The notes under the pieces: model-generated
Databases searched by the model: none
Seen by the model: the letters and a program-made list of their open reading frames with translations, nothing else
Told to the model about the DNA's origin: nothing
Source: Actinomycetota bacterium
Lineage (GTDB): Bacteria > Actinomycetota > Actinomycetes > Streptosporangiales > Streptosporangiaceae
Direction of reading: 5' to 3'
Length of the DNA: 7,948 bases
NCBI GenBank assembly: GCA_003140115.1
Contig: PLIQ01000068.1
Span: 28,637-36,584 of the forward strand
Shown: positions 1 through 6,467 of the stretch, piece by piece
How the letters are laid out: the number at the start of each line of letters is the position of its first letter
Numbering within the stretch: the stretch's first letter is position 1
Translations under genes and position numbers: made by a program

Positions 1-729
1 GACCGCGGCCTGACCGGCCTGATGGAGGGCCACGCCGCGATGGACATGTCCGTCCAGCGGCCGGGCTCGTTCGCGAGCCGCCTGTTCTCACGCGAGGGCT
101 ACACCGCGGTCGCGCACGTGTTCGTGATGGAGTGGGCCGCGATCCTCAGGGACCTTATTATCGGCCTGTTCGCCGCCGGGGCGATCGCCGCCTGGGTGCC
201 AGACCGCTTCTGGCGGGTGTTCTTCTTCGCGGGCCACCCGCTGGCCGCGAAGATCTGGGGACCGCTGATCGGACCCGGCGTGGCCATTATCTCGTTCGTG
301 TGCTCGATCGGGAACGTGCCGCTGGCCGTGGTGCTGTGGAAGGGCGGCATCAGCTTCGGCGGCGTGGTCGCCTTCATCTTCGCCGACCTCATCATCGCGC
401 CGATCCTGAACATCTACCGGAAGTACTACGGCGCCCGGATGGCACTGTTCCTGCTCGGCACGTTCTACGCTGCCATGGCGGCGGCCGGCTACGTGGTCGA
501 GCTGATCTTCGGCGGGCTGGGCCTGATCCCGAACCCGGCCCGGGCTAAGATCCCCGACCAGGGAGTCTCCTGGGACTACACCAGCTGGCTGAACATCGTC
601 TTCCTGATCCTCGCCGCCGCGCTGCTCATTCGATTCGTCCGCACCGGCGGGGTCGCTATGCTGCGGATGATGGGCGGCTCGCCCGACAGCCACGACCACA
701 TGGACGCGCATGTGTCCCACACGCATTAG
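1..729 (+). CDS. DUF318/ArsP_1-family permease, C-terminal part (5' truncated)
   Basis: This is an integral membrane permease of the predicted-permease family (DUF318/ArsP_1, YraQ-like); the substrate is unknown. The frame is open from base 1, so the ATG at 22 is probably internal and the N-terminal half lies outside the window. Hydrophobic segments follow one another: a MEWAAILRDLIIGLFAAGAI helix, one around GPGVAIISFVCSIGNVPLAV, one around GGVVAFIFADLIIAPIL, then ALFLLGTFYAAMAAAGYVV and, near the end, IVFLILAAALLI. The segment CSIGNVPLAVVLWKGG followed by AFIFADLIIAPILN is the typical second-repeat signature of the family, with a membrane-embedded cysteine and prolines. The cytoplasmic tail is histidine-rich (HDHMDAHVSHTH), which hints at metal binding but proves nothing. 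The stop is 13 nt before the next start, so the two genes are probably co-transcribed. Family assignment is firm; transport substrate is not assigned. Confidence 0.82.
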   Translation, partial: DRGLTGLMEGHAAMDMSVQRPGSFASRLFSREGYTAVAHVFVMEWAAILRDLIIGLFAAGAIAAWVPDRFWRVFFFAGHPLAAKIWGPLIGPGVAIISFVCSIGNVPLAVVLWKGGISFGGVVAFIFADLIIAPILNIYRKYYGARMALFLLGTFYAAMAAAGYVVELIFGGLGLIPNPARAKIPDQGVSWDYTSWLNIVFLILAAALLIRFVRTGGVAMLRMMGGSPDSHDHMDAHVSHTH

Positions 730-735
730 GGAGGA
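729..735 (+). promoter_or_regulatory. Shine-Dalgarno of the TraR-like gene
   Basis: GGGAGGA ends 7 nt before the ATG at 743 and overlaps the last base of the permease stop codon. It settles the start choice and supports translation from a shared transcript. Confidence 0.75.
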
Positions 736-742
736 CGGCCAG

Positions 743-1093
743 ATGGACCAGGACCGGGCCCGCAGCCTGCTCATCGCCGAACAGGACGAGGTACGCAGCC
801 TGCTCAAGGGGACCGAGGCCGCCGGCCAGGCCGACCGGGTGGCGGAGGTGGAGAGCGAGGCGGAAGACGAAGAGGACGCCGCTTTGGCGCTTACCGAGGA
901 AGGCGAGGACGACGCCATCGCGGAGAGCCTGCGCGACCGGCTGGACGCCATCGACCGGGCGCTGCACCGGCTGGACGACGGCACCTACGGCCGGTCGATC
1001 CGCAGCGGCGAGCCTATCCCGGACGAGCGGCTGGAAGCCGACCCCGCCGCGGAACTCACCATCGAGGAAGCCCGGGCCGCCGAGCGCGCCTAG
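743..1093 (+). CDS. TraR/DksA-like protein lacking the zinc-finger cysteines
   Basis: A 116-residue acidic protein resembling the TraR/DksA family, whose members bind RNA polymerase through the secondary channel. The N-terminal two thirds is helical and rich in Glu/Asp, as in the DksA coiled coil. The C-terminal part, GTYGRSIRSGEPIPDERLEA, matches the family's YGxCxxCGxPIPxERLEA zinc-finger block. The four expected cysteines are absent: the positions are Ser85, Ser88, Thr106 and Glu109. I chose the ATG at 743 because GGGAGGA at 729-735 lies 7 nt upstream; the earlier ATG at 710 lies inside the permease gene and would add 11 unlikely residues. It sits directly behind the permease and may share its transcript. 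Fold similarity is clear. Whether it still acts on RNA polymerase is inference. Confidence 0.8.
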   Translation: MDQDRARSLLIAEQDEVRSLLKGTEAAGQADRVAEVESEAEDEEDAALALTEEGEDDAIAESLRDRLDAIDRALHRLDDGTYGRSIRSGEPIPDERLEADPAAELTIEEARAAERA

Positions 1094-1096
1094 CCG

Positions 1097-1133
1097 CGAC
1101 GCGGATCAGGGCCTCAGCTCGACGCGGATCAGG
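1097..1133. repeat. 14-bp direct repeat between convergent genes
   Basis: CGACGCGGATCAGG occurs at 1097-1110 and again, unchanged, at 1120-1133, a period of 23 nt. It fills most of the 46-nt gap between the TraR-like stop and the phosphoesterase stop on the other strand. A weak hairpin (CCGC-GAC-GCGG, 1094-1104) overlaps the first copy. There is no T-tract, so I do not call a terminator. It is probably a local duplication of unknown role. Confidence 0.6.
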
Positions 1134-1139
1134 TAGGAG

Positions 1140-2471
1140 CTACCCGGGCGGGCCGGGTCGGCCGGAAACGGGCAGAGCCTTCGTCTGGTCGGCCTTGCTC
1201 GGCTGGCCGCCGTCGGCGGCGCGTTTGTCTGGGGGCGGCCAGTCGGGTCCGGCCGGCCAGGTCGCGACCCGGGCCGGCACGTCGGAGTGCGGGTCGCGGC
1301 CGTGGGCGACGAACCGCTCCATCCTGGTCGCGCCGGGCAGCTGAACCCGGGCCAACACCAGCTCGGCCTGGCCTGCGGTCACCTCCACCCAGCAGATCTG
1401 CTGGTTGCGGACGTAAGCCGGAGGAAGGCCGAACTTCCCGCCGATGCCCTCTACGACCGAGGTGCACGAGCCGGAGTTGGCGTAGAAGCCATCAGCTGAA
1501 GCGGCCAGCTCCGGATGGTGGGTGTGCCCGGAGATGAACCCGTGGTAACCGTCGGCGACCAGGTCGGCGGCCCGCTGGCGGGCGGCCTGGTTCTGCCCGT
1601 AGCCCCGCTTGTCGAGGGCCAGCGCGCTGATCGACACCCACGCGCGCCGGGCCAAGATGGCGACCAGGGCGGCGATCACGATCAGGTCTGCTATCGCGCC
1701 GTAGCCGAGAATCTCGGCCCGGTGTACCCATACGTCCGTATCTGGGTACCGGGACCTGAACGCGGTGAACTCGGGTATCCGGACCAGGACCAGGATCACC
1801 AGCGGGATCGCGATCAGCCACCACAAGTGGCGGCCCAGCTTGCGGTAGACGAGCCGGGAGCCGATGAAGGACGGGAAGTCGGTCGGGTCCGCCATCTCGT
1901 GCGCGCCGTCGACCCAGCCGCGGCCGAGGAACTCGATCCGGGGGATGACCTCGCGGACGATATGGTGACCCACCGGGGTATCCAGCGGATTGCGCGCATC
2001 GCAGAAGCAGTTGTACGGGTCGAGCTGATGCCCGTGCTCCACCCGGATCTTCCGGCCGTCAGCCAGGATCAGGTCCGCGGCCAGGCACAGCCGGGCCCCG
2101 GTCATCTCCCGTACCGCGTCCGCCGCCTTGACGTCCCAGGCCAGGTCGCTGTCGTGGTTGCCGATGGTGTAGATGACCTGCCCGCCGCGCGCGGTCACGC
2201 CGAGCAGCGCCGCGCACAAGTCCTCGTGCGGGCGCAGGATGTCGGTGGCCGTCGACCCGGGGGAGCCGAGCAGCTCGATCACGTCCCCGGCCAGGACCAC
2301 GGTGGGCATCCCCGGCTCCTCGGCGAGGTGGCGCGCCAGCATCTCGCAGGACCGCCCGGATACGTCCGTCCGGACCGGGGGCAGGTGCAAGTCGCTGACC
2401 GTGATCACCTTGACGTCGGGCGGAACATCCACCTCGAGCAGGTCGGCGATGTCGGGGCGCGGGGCGGGCAT
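1140..2471 (-). CDS. Membrane-anchored calcineurin-like metallophosphoesterase
   Basis: A 443-residue metal-dependent phosphoesterase. Numbered from the ATG at 2471, the classic motifs are all present: D27-L-H29 (SDLHL), G-D63 (GDVIE), G-N105-H106-D (GNHD), H146-G-H148 (EHGHQ) and GHTH at 315-318. These supply the two-metal site, so the enzyme should be active. The family includes LpxH-like pyrophosphatases and phosphodiesterases; the substrate here is unknown. Between EHGHQ and GHTH sit two hydrophobic stretches (about 216-232 and 254-276), likely a membrane hairpin that splits the catalytic domain in sequence. The frame continues upstream to a GTG at 2549, right after an in-frame stop. Those 26 extra codons use rare A/T-rich codons (AGG, ATA, ACA), so I prefer the ATG, although neither start has a convincing Shine-Dalgarno. 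The C-terminal 60 residues are Pro/Arg-rich and look disordered. Confidence 0.85.
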   Translation of the reverse strand: MPAPRPDIADLLEVDVPPDVKVITVSDLHLPPVRTDVSGRSCEMLARHLAEEPGMPTVVLAGDVIELLGSPGSTATDILRPHEDLCAALLGVTARGGQVIYTIGNHDSDLAWDVKAADAVREMTGARLCLAADLILADGRKIRVEHGHQLDPYNCFCDARNPLDTPVGHHIVREVIPRIEFLGRGWVDGAHEMADPTDFPSFIGSRLVYRKLGRHLWWLIAIPLVILVLVRIPEFTAFRSRYPDTDVWVHRAEILGYGAIADLIVIAALVAILARRAWVSISALALDKRGYGQNQAARQRAADLVADGYHGFISGHTHHPELAASADGFYANSGSCTSVVEGIGGKFGLPPAYVRNQQICWVEVTAGQAELVLARVQLPGATRMERFVAHGRDPHSDVPARVATWPAGPDWPPPDKRAADGGQPSKADQTKALPVSGRPGPPG

Positions 2472-2712
2472 GGTGGCGCTTGTCTCTATCTTCCTGGGCC
2501 TTCTCGGGGGGTCGGTTGGTTCGTTCGTACCATGTTCATTCCCCGGCACCTAGCTGCGGCATGCGGTACCCGCAAAGAATTCACGGCACCGACTCCTAAG
2601 ACTCATCCGGCCGTCCCGCGGTTCGCTCGTCAGGTCATCGGAGGGGAGAACCACGGCCGTTCGGCCAAAAATATTTAAGCAGCACGTTCCGAAACAGATA
2701 CCTTCCCTACCT
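2472..2712. other. Divergent intergenic region, phosphoesterase / ValRS
   Basis: About 240 nt between the two divergent starts. It is less GC-rich than the genes, with an A/T stretch around 2667-2678. A GGAGGGGAG motif at 2639-2647 looks like a Shine-Dalgarno but has no start codon in the ValRS frame after it. A small hairpin (GGCC-GTTC-GGCC, 2656-2667) precedes the A/T stretch. No T-box sequence (AGGGTGG..ACCGCG) is visible, so tRNA-responsive control of the synthetase is not supported. The upstream 26 codons of the phosphoesterase frame (2472-2549) lie here if its GTG start is used. Confidence 0.6.
2699..2712 (+). promoter_or_regulatory. Possible -10 element for a near-leaderless ValRS transcript
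   Basis: TACCTT (2699-2704) fits the actinobacterial -10 pattern TANNNT and ends 8 nt before the ATG at 2713. There is no Shine-Dalgarno in the 20 nt before this ATG and no alternative in-frame start nearby. Transcription would start at or within 2 nt of the ATG. No clear -35 is present. This is a pattern match only. Confidence 0.35.
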
Positions 2713-5133
2713 ATGGAACCCGGCCAGTACGACCACCAAGCCGTCGAGGCGGCTGCCCGCGCGCTGTGGGAGACACACGACGTCTACCGGTACGAGCGTG
2801 ACGGACACGGGCCGGTCTTCAGTGTAGATACGCCGCCGCCGTACGTATCGGCGGCGCACCTGCACGTCGGCCACGCGATGAGCTACTCGCAGCCCGACTT
2901 CATCGTGCGCTACCGGCGGATGCGGGGCGAGCGGGTGTTCTACCCGATCGGGTTCGACGACAACGGGCTGCCCACCGAACGGTACGTGGAGCAAGCCTAC
3001 GGGGTGCGCGCGGTCGACATGCCGCGAGCCGAGTTCGTCGCGCTGTGCCTGGCCGAGACCCAGCGCACGGCCGAACGGTATGAGGACCTGTGGCGGCGGC
3101 TGGGCCTGTCGCTCGACTGGTCGCTGCGCTACTCCACCATCGATGCCCGCTGCCAGCGGACCGCCCAGACCAGCTTTGTCACGCTGCACGAGGCGGGCTA
3201 CCTGCGGCGGGCGCAGGACCCGATCCTGTGGTGCCCGGAGGACCAGACCTCGCTGGCCCAGGCGGACGTGGAGGACCTAGAGCGGACCAGCCGGCTGCAC
3301 ACGATCAGGTTCGGCGGCGAGCGGGACCTGCAGATCGCGACGACCCGGCCCGAACTGCTGCCGGCCTGTGTGGCGCTGTACCACCATCCCGCCGACGACC
3401 GCTACCAAGGACTCAGCACGGCGCGGGTGCCGCTGTTCGGCTACGAGGTGCCGGTTCTGACCGACCAGGACGTGGACCCGGAATACGGGACCGGGCTGAT
3501 GATGGTGTGCACGTTCGGGGACAGCGAGGACGTACTGCGGTGGCGGCGTGACCACCTGGCCTTGCGGCTGGTGGTGGGACCAGACGGGCGCTTGGGCGAG
3601 CTGGCGGGACCGTTCGCCGGGTTGACGGTGACCCAGGGGCGTGCGGCCGTCGTGCGGGCGCTCGACGAGGCCGGGCTGCTGGTGTCCAGTGTGCCGGTGC
3701 GCCAGGTGGTCGGGGTGCACGAGCGGTGCCAGACTCCGGTCGAGTTCCAGATCAGGCCGCAGTGGTTCATCGCGGTGCGGGAGAACGCCGACCGGTTCCG
3801 GGCCCGGGCGGCCGAGCTGGAATGGATCCCGCCGTTCATGCGGCGCCGGCTCGAAGACTGGATCGACGGGCTCAAGTGGGACTGGAACATCACCCGGCAG
3901 CGGCGGTATGGGGTGCCGTTCCCGGTCTGGTTCTGCGCCTCGTGCGACGCACCGGTGCTGGCCCGCCTCGAGGACCTGCCGGTCGACCCGCTCACCGACA
4001 AGCCGCCCCGCCAAGCCTGCCCGTCGTGCGGTCACGGTGAGCTCGCCGCCGACCCGGACGTGATGGACACCTGGATGACCTCCTCGCTGACCCCGCAGAT
4101 CAACGACGGGTGGGCGCTCGGCGGGACCGACCCCGCGCTGGCCCCGATGTCGATGCGGGTGCAGGCGTTCGAGATCATCCGGACCTGGCTGTTCTACTCC
4201 GTGGTGCAGTCCGAGCTGCTGTTCGGCCGGGTGCCGTGGCGGACCGCGCTGATCTCGGGCTGGGGGCTGAGCGAGCAGGGCAAGAAGCTGTCCAAGCGAG
4301 ATCTCGACAAGTCGACAGGTCCGGACGGCTACAACCGGTATGTGCCGGACGACGTGATGGCCAGGTACGGTGCGGACGCGCTGCGGCTGTGGGCCACCCG
4401 CGGCCGCATCGGCACCGACCTGCGCTATAACGAGAAGGACGTGCGGACCGGCCGGAAGTTCACGGTCAAGCTGTGGAACGTGGGCCGGTTCGTATCCCTG
4501 CACCTCGGTGAGCTGTCCGGGCCGGCGCCCGCGCCGGGGGAGCGGGACATCGTGGACCGGTGGGTGCTGTCGCATCTGGCCGACGCCATCGACGAGGCCA
4601 CCGCGGCGTTCGAGGCCCACGACTACATGCAGGCCCACCAGGCCGCCTCCCGGATGTTCTGGTCGATCTACTGCGACCGGTACATCGAGATGATCAAGGA
4701 CCGGGCGGACCAGGACAGTGTCCGGTGGACGCTGTGGGAGTCCTACCGCGTGCTGCTCGGGCTGTTCGCGCCGTTCGCCCCGTTCCTGACCGAGCACATG
4801 TACCAGCGGTTCTACCGCGCTCATGAGGACGCGATCTCGCTGCACCTGACCCGCTGGCCGGCCGCCGACCCGCGCTGGTCCTCGGACCGTTCGGCGGTGG
4901 ATCAGCTGGCCGTGATCCTAGACGCGACCCGGGTGCTGCGCAGCGGGCTGCGGCTGGGCAACTCGGCCCGGCTCAGCCAGCTGATCGTGCAGCCGCACGA
5001 CGAGGCGGCCCGCGCGCTGCTGGACCAGATCGCCGAACCGCTCCGGATCGCGGCCCGGGCCGACAAGGTGGTTCGCGGTCCCGCCGAGCATCCCAGCGGC
5101 GTGGCCGGGATCACGGTCGGCATCACCCTGTAA
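2713..5133 (+). CDS. valS: Valyl-tRNA synthetase, archaeal/rickettsial type (class I)
   Basis: An 806-residue class I aminoacyl-tRNA synthetase that charges tRNA with valine in the cytoplasm. The HIGH motif is HVGH at 51-54 in the context DTPPPYVSAAHLHVGH, and FYPIGFDDNGLPTERYVE follows, the form seen in archaeal and rickettsial ValRS rather than in the usual bacterial ValRS. The CP1 editing domain (about 170-330) shows ATTRPE (209-214) and GTGLMMVCTFGDSED (259-273), which retain the conserved Thr/Arg and Asp positions of valine proofreading. ITRQRRYG (392-399) leads to a zinc ribbon, C407-x2-C410 with C436-x2-C439. The KMSKS loop is KLSKR (525-529), so its last Ser is Arg. YGADALRLWA (552-561) and KLWNVGRF (586-593) lead into the anticodon-binding domain. 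Length is near that of the type. The reading frame is intact. It may be a second ValRS or the only one in the genome; the window cannot tell. LeuRS and IleRS fit the motifs less well. Confidence 0.82.
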   Translation: MEPGQYDHQAVEAAARALWETHDVYRYERDGHGPVFSVDTPPPYVSAAHLHVGHAMSYSQPDFIVRYRRMRGERVFYPIGFDDNGLPTERYVEQAYGVRAVDMPRAEFVALCLAETQRTAERYEDLWRRLGLSLDWSLRYSTIDARCQRTAQTSFVTLHEAGYLRRAQDPILWCPEDQTSLAQADVEDLERTSRLHTIRFGGERDLQIATTRPELLPACVALYHHPADDRYQGLSTARVPLFGYEVPVLTDQDVDPEYGTGLMMVCTFGDSEDVLRWRRDHLALRLVVGPDGRLGELAGPFAGLTVTQGRAAVVRALDEAGLLVSSVPVRQVVGVHERCQTPVEFQIRPQWFIAVRENADRFRARAAELEWIPPFMRRRLEDWIDGLKWDWNITRQRRYGVPFPVWFCASCDAPVLARLEDLPVDPLTDKPPRQACPSCGHGELAADPDVMDTWMTSSLTPQINDGWALGGTDPALAPMSMRVQAFEIIRTWLFYSVVQSELLFGRVPWRTALISGWGLSEQGKKLSKRDLDKSTGPDGYNRYVPDDVMARYGADALRLWATRGRIGTDLRYNEKDVRTGRKFTVKLWNVGRFVSLHLGELSGPAPAPGERDIVDRWVLSHLADAIDEATAAFEAHDYMQAHQAASRMFWSIYCDRYIEMIKDRADQDSVRWTLWESYRVLLGLFAPFAPFLTEHMYQRFYRAHEDAISLHLTRWPAADPRWSSDRSAVDQLAVILDATRVLRSGLRLGNSARLSQLIVQPHDEAARALLDQIAEPLRIAARADKVVRGPAEHPSGVAGITVGITL

Positions 5134-5253
5134 GACTGGGTGCGGTGGCGCAGCCTGTCTGGAATGCCGGCCAGGTAACAATGCTCTCTCCGGCATCACC
5201 GCGAGCTGAGGTCACACGAGGCTTGCCGTCTAACGGTAATCGAACAGATATCG

Positions 5254-5327
5254 GGGAGTGTTTGGGCTTAGGGGTGCGCTGTGGGGTCTATGGTGCACAA
5301 ACGGCTCCCGCAAGCCCAAATCCTCCC
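5254..5327. repeat. Long imperfect inverted repeat, possible structured RNA
   Basis: Bases 5254-5269 pair with 5312-5327: 14 Watson-Crick pairs, one G-T and one mismatch over 16 positions, including nine uninterrupted pairs (TTTGGGCTT with AAGCCCAAA). Inside, 5271-5273 can pair with 5307-5309 and GTGCGC (5274-5279) with GTGCAC (5293-5298), leaving a 13-nt terminal loop. The result is a rod of about 74 nt. No T-tract follows on either side, so it is not a standard intrinsic terminator. It could be a small RNA, a processing site or a remnant of a mobile hairpin element. It does not match a tRNA or a riboswitch that I recognise. Confidence 0.55.
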
Positions 5328-5377
5328 GGACGATGGCCGGCCTACTGGTACGGGAGTGACCTGGCCCTACCGTTGAG

Positions 5378-5440
5378 GCACGTGGTTACGTGCAGGTGCG
5401 GCGGTGGGTCACACCAGGCGCCGATCCCCGGGTGCCGCAC
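5378..5440. repeat. Two adjacent hairpin-forming inverted repeats
   Basis: GCACGT-GGTT-ACGTGC (5378-5393) is a perfect 6-bp stem with a tetraloop. Two bases later GTGCGGC (5396-5402) pairs perfectly with GCCGCAC (5434-5440) across a 31-nt loop. They lie upstream of the amidohydrolase gene. They could be operators or RNA structure; the role is unknown. Confidence 0.45.
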
Positions 5441-5455
5441 TCCTCATGCCGACGG

Positions 5456-5503
5456 TAGCCGGGTACGACCGTAGCCGGTGCGACACAATAGCCGGGTGCG
5501 GAC
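5456..5503 (+). repeat. Three direct repeats TAGCCGG(G)TRCG(G)AC over the amidohydrolase start
   Basis: Copies begin at 5456, 5472 and 5489 and run 13-15 nt each, 16 and 17 nt apart. The third contains the GTG start codon at 5496, and the putative -10 hexamer (5484-5489) falls between copies two and three. An ACGGT/ACCGT inverted repeat (5452-5456 with 5468-5472) brackets the first copy. The placement suits a repressor or other regulator binding in tandem at this promoter. The binding protein is unknown. Confidence 0.5.
5484..5495 (+). promoter_or_regulatory. Possible -10 element for leaderless amidohydrolase transcript
   Basis: CACAAT (5484-5489) is followed by exactly 6 nt and then the GTG at 5496, which would place transcription start on the first base of the start codon. 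The same hexamer and spacing occur before sufR. No -35 resembling TTGAC is visible at 17-18 nt. Confidence 0.4.
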
Positions 5504-6467
5504 GATTGCGCTGGAAGAGCACTTCTGGACGGCAGAGCTCGCGGCGGCGCCGGGCACCGGCCAGCTCGCCGTGTGGGGCCCCCAGGTCGGCGACCGGCTG
5601 CGCGACCTCGGTCCGCTGCGGCTCGCCGACATGGACGCGAACGGTATCGACCTGCAGGTCATCTCCCACGTGGCCCCGGCCGCGCAGGAGCACGCCGGGG
5701 CCGAAGGCCTGGCCCGCGCCCGCGAGGCCAACGACCAGCTCGCCGCTGCGGTCCGGGCCCATCCGGACCGGTTCGCCGGCTTCGCCACCCTGCCCACTGC
5801 CGACCCGCAGGCCGCGGCCGACGAGCTCGAACGCGCTGCCACCGGACTCGGCCTCGTCGGCGCGCTGGTCAACAGCACCCTCGGCTCCAACGGGGCGTTC
5901 CTGGACGACCCGAGGTACGAGCCGCTGCTCGACCGCTTCGAGCGGCTCGACGTCCCGCTGTATCTGCACCCCGCGCCGCCTCCGGCGGCGCTGCGGGAGG
6001 TGCTATACAGCGGACTGCCGCCGGACGTGGCGGCCCGGCTGGCCACCGGCGCGTGGGGCTGGCACGCCGAGGCCGGCCTGCACGTGCTGCGCATGGTCGC
6101 CACCGGGGTCTTCGATCGCCATCCCGCGCTGCGGATGATCGTCGGGCACTGCGGCGAGATGCTGCCCTTCATGCTGGCCCGCATCGACGCGATGCTGCAC
6201 GTGGACGGCCTGGCCATGAGGCCGTCGGAGTACTTCACGCGCAACATCTGGGTGACCACCAGCGGGCTGTTCAGCCTCCCGCCGGTCATGTGCACCGTGC
6301 AGGTGCTCGGGGTGGACCGGGTGCTGTTCAGCGTCGACTACCCGTTCGGCTCCAACGCGGCCGGCCGCGCCCTGCTCGACGCGCTGCCGCTCAGCCCGGA
6401 CGAGGTGGCCAAGATCGCGGGGGGCAACGCCGAACGCGTCCTGGGTCTCAAGCCGACCGCAGCGTGA
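5496..6467 (+). CDS. Amidohydrolase-2 family enzyme, gamma-resorcylate decarboxylase-like
   Basis: A 323-residue TIM-barrel metalloenzyme of the amidohydrolase-related family (Amidohydro_2; ACMSD and 2,6-dihydroxybenzoate decarboxylase group). The N-terminus RTIALEEHF gives the metal ligands Glu7 and His9. YLHP supplies His158, VGHCGE the catalytic-type His218, MLARID Arg229, and SVDYPF the metal ligand Asp281. These line up with the Glu8, His10, His164, His218, Arg229 and Asp287 set I recall for gamma-resorcylate decarboxylase, so a non-oxidative decarboxylase or a related hydrolase is likely. The natural substrate is not shown by the sequence. I chose the GTG at 5496 because relatives start with a short residue run before ALEEHF. 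A GTG at 5478 in the same frame would add six residues. No Shine-Dalgarno precedes either. No pathway partners are adjacent. The gene ends 64 nt before the sufR start. Confidence 0.8.
   Translation: MRTIALEEHFWTAELAAAPGTGQLAVWGPQVGDRLRDLGPLRLADMDANGIDLQVISHVAPAAQEHAGAEGLARAREANDQLAAAVRAHPDRFAGFATLPTADPQAAADELERAATGLGLVGALVNSTLGSNGAFLDDPRYEPLLDRFERLDVPLYLHPAPPPAALREVLYSGLPPDVAARLATGAWGWHAEAGLHVLRMVATGVFDRHPALRMIVGHCGEMLPFMLARIDAMLHVDGLAMRPSEYFTRNIWVTTSGLFSLPPVMCTVQVLGVDRVLFSVDYPFGSNAAGRALLDALPLSPDEVAKIAGGNAERVLGLKPTAA

Larger units (their letters stand above)
5134..5495. other. Gene-poor gap with several inverted and direct repeats
   Basis: No convincing gene lies in these 362 nt. A GTG-started frame at 5145-5474 has no Shine-Dalgarno, no recognisable domain and mixed codon use, so I reject it. 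What it does hold: an ATGCCGG/CCGGCAT inverted repeat (5164-5170 with 5190-5196, no T-tract), a 74-nt fold-back (5254-5327), a tetraloop hairpin (5378-5393), a GTGCGGC/GCCGCAC repeat (5396-5402 with 5434-5440), and three direct repeats before the next gene. The ValRS transcript may end here, but no classic intrinsic terminator is visible. Confidence 0.7.

Noticed and set aside
1515..2678. 387-aa frame antisense to the phosphoesterase
   Set aside because: It is the mirror of a high-GC gene with all five catalytic motifs on the other strand; its translation shows low-complexity Arg/Gly/Asp-rich sequence.
2550..2712. T-box leader of the synthetase gene
   Set aside because: No T-box bulge sequence, no specifier hairpin and probably no leader RNA long enough, if the start is near-leaderless.
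3277..4845. 522-aa frame antisense to ValRS
   Set aside because: A typical high-GC shadow; no domain, His/Pro/Arg-rich translation, and the plus strand encodes an intact synthetase.
5164..5196. Intrinsic terminator after ValRS (ATGCCGG/CCGGCAT)
   Set aside because: The stem is only 7 bp with a 19-nt loop and no T-tract follows; kept only as a note in the gap description.
5254..5327. Integron attC site or tRNA gene
   Set aside because: The arms are TTTGGGC..GCCCAAA, the reverse of the RYYYAAC..GTTRRRY arrangement of attC. No T-loop GGTTCGA, no D-loop and no 7-bp acceptor stem of tRNA type can be drawn.
5145..5474. 109-aa GTG-started coding frame
   Set aside because: No Shine-Dalgarno, no recognisable domain, a composition like its non-coding surroundings, and it overlaps all the inverted repeats.
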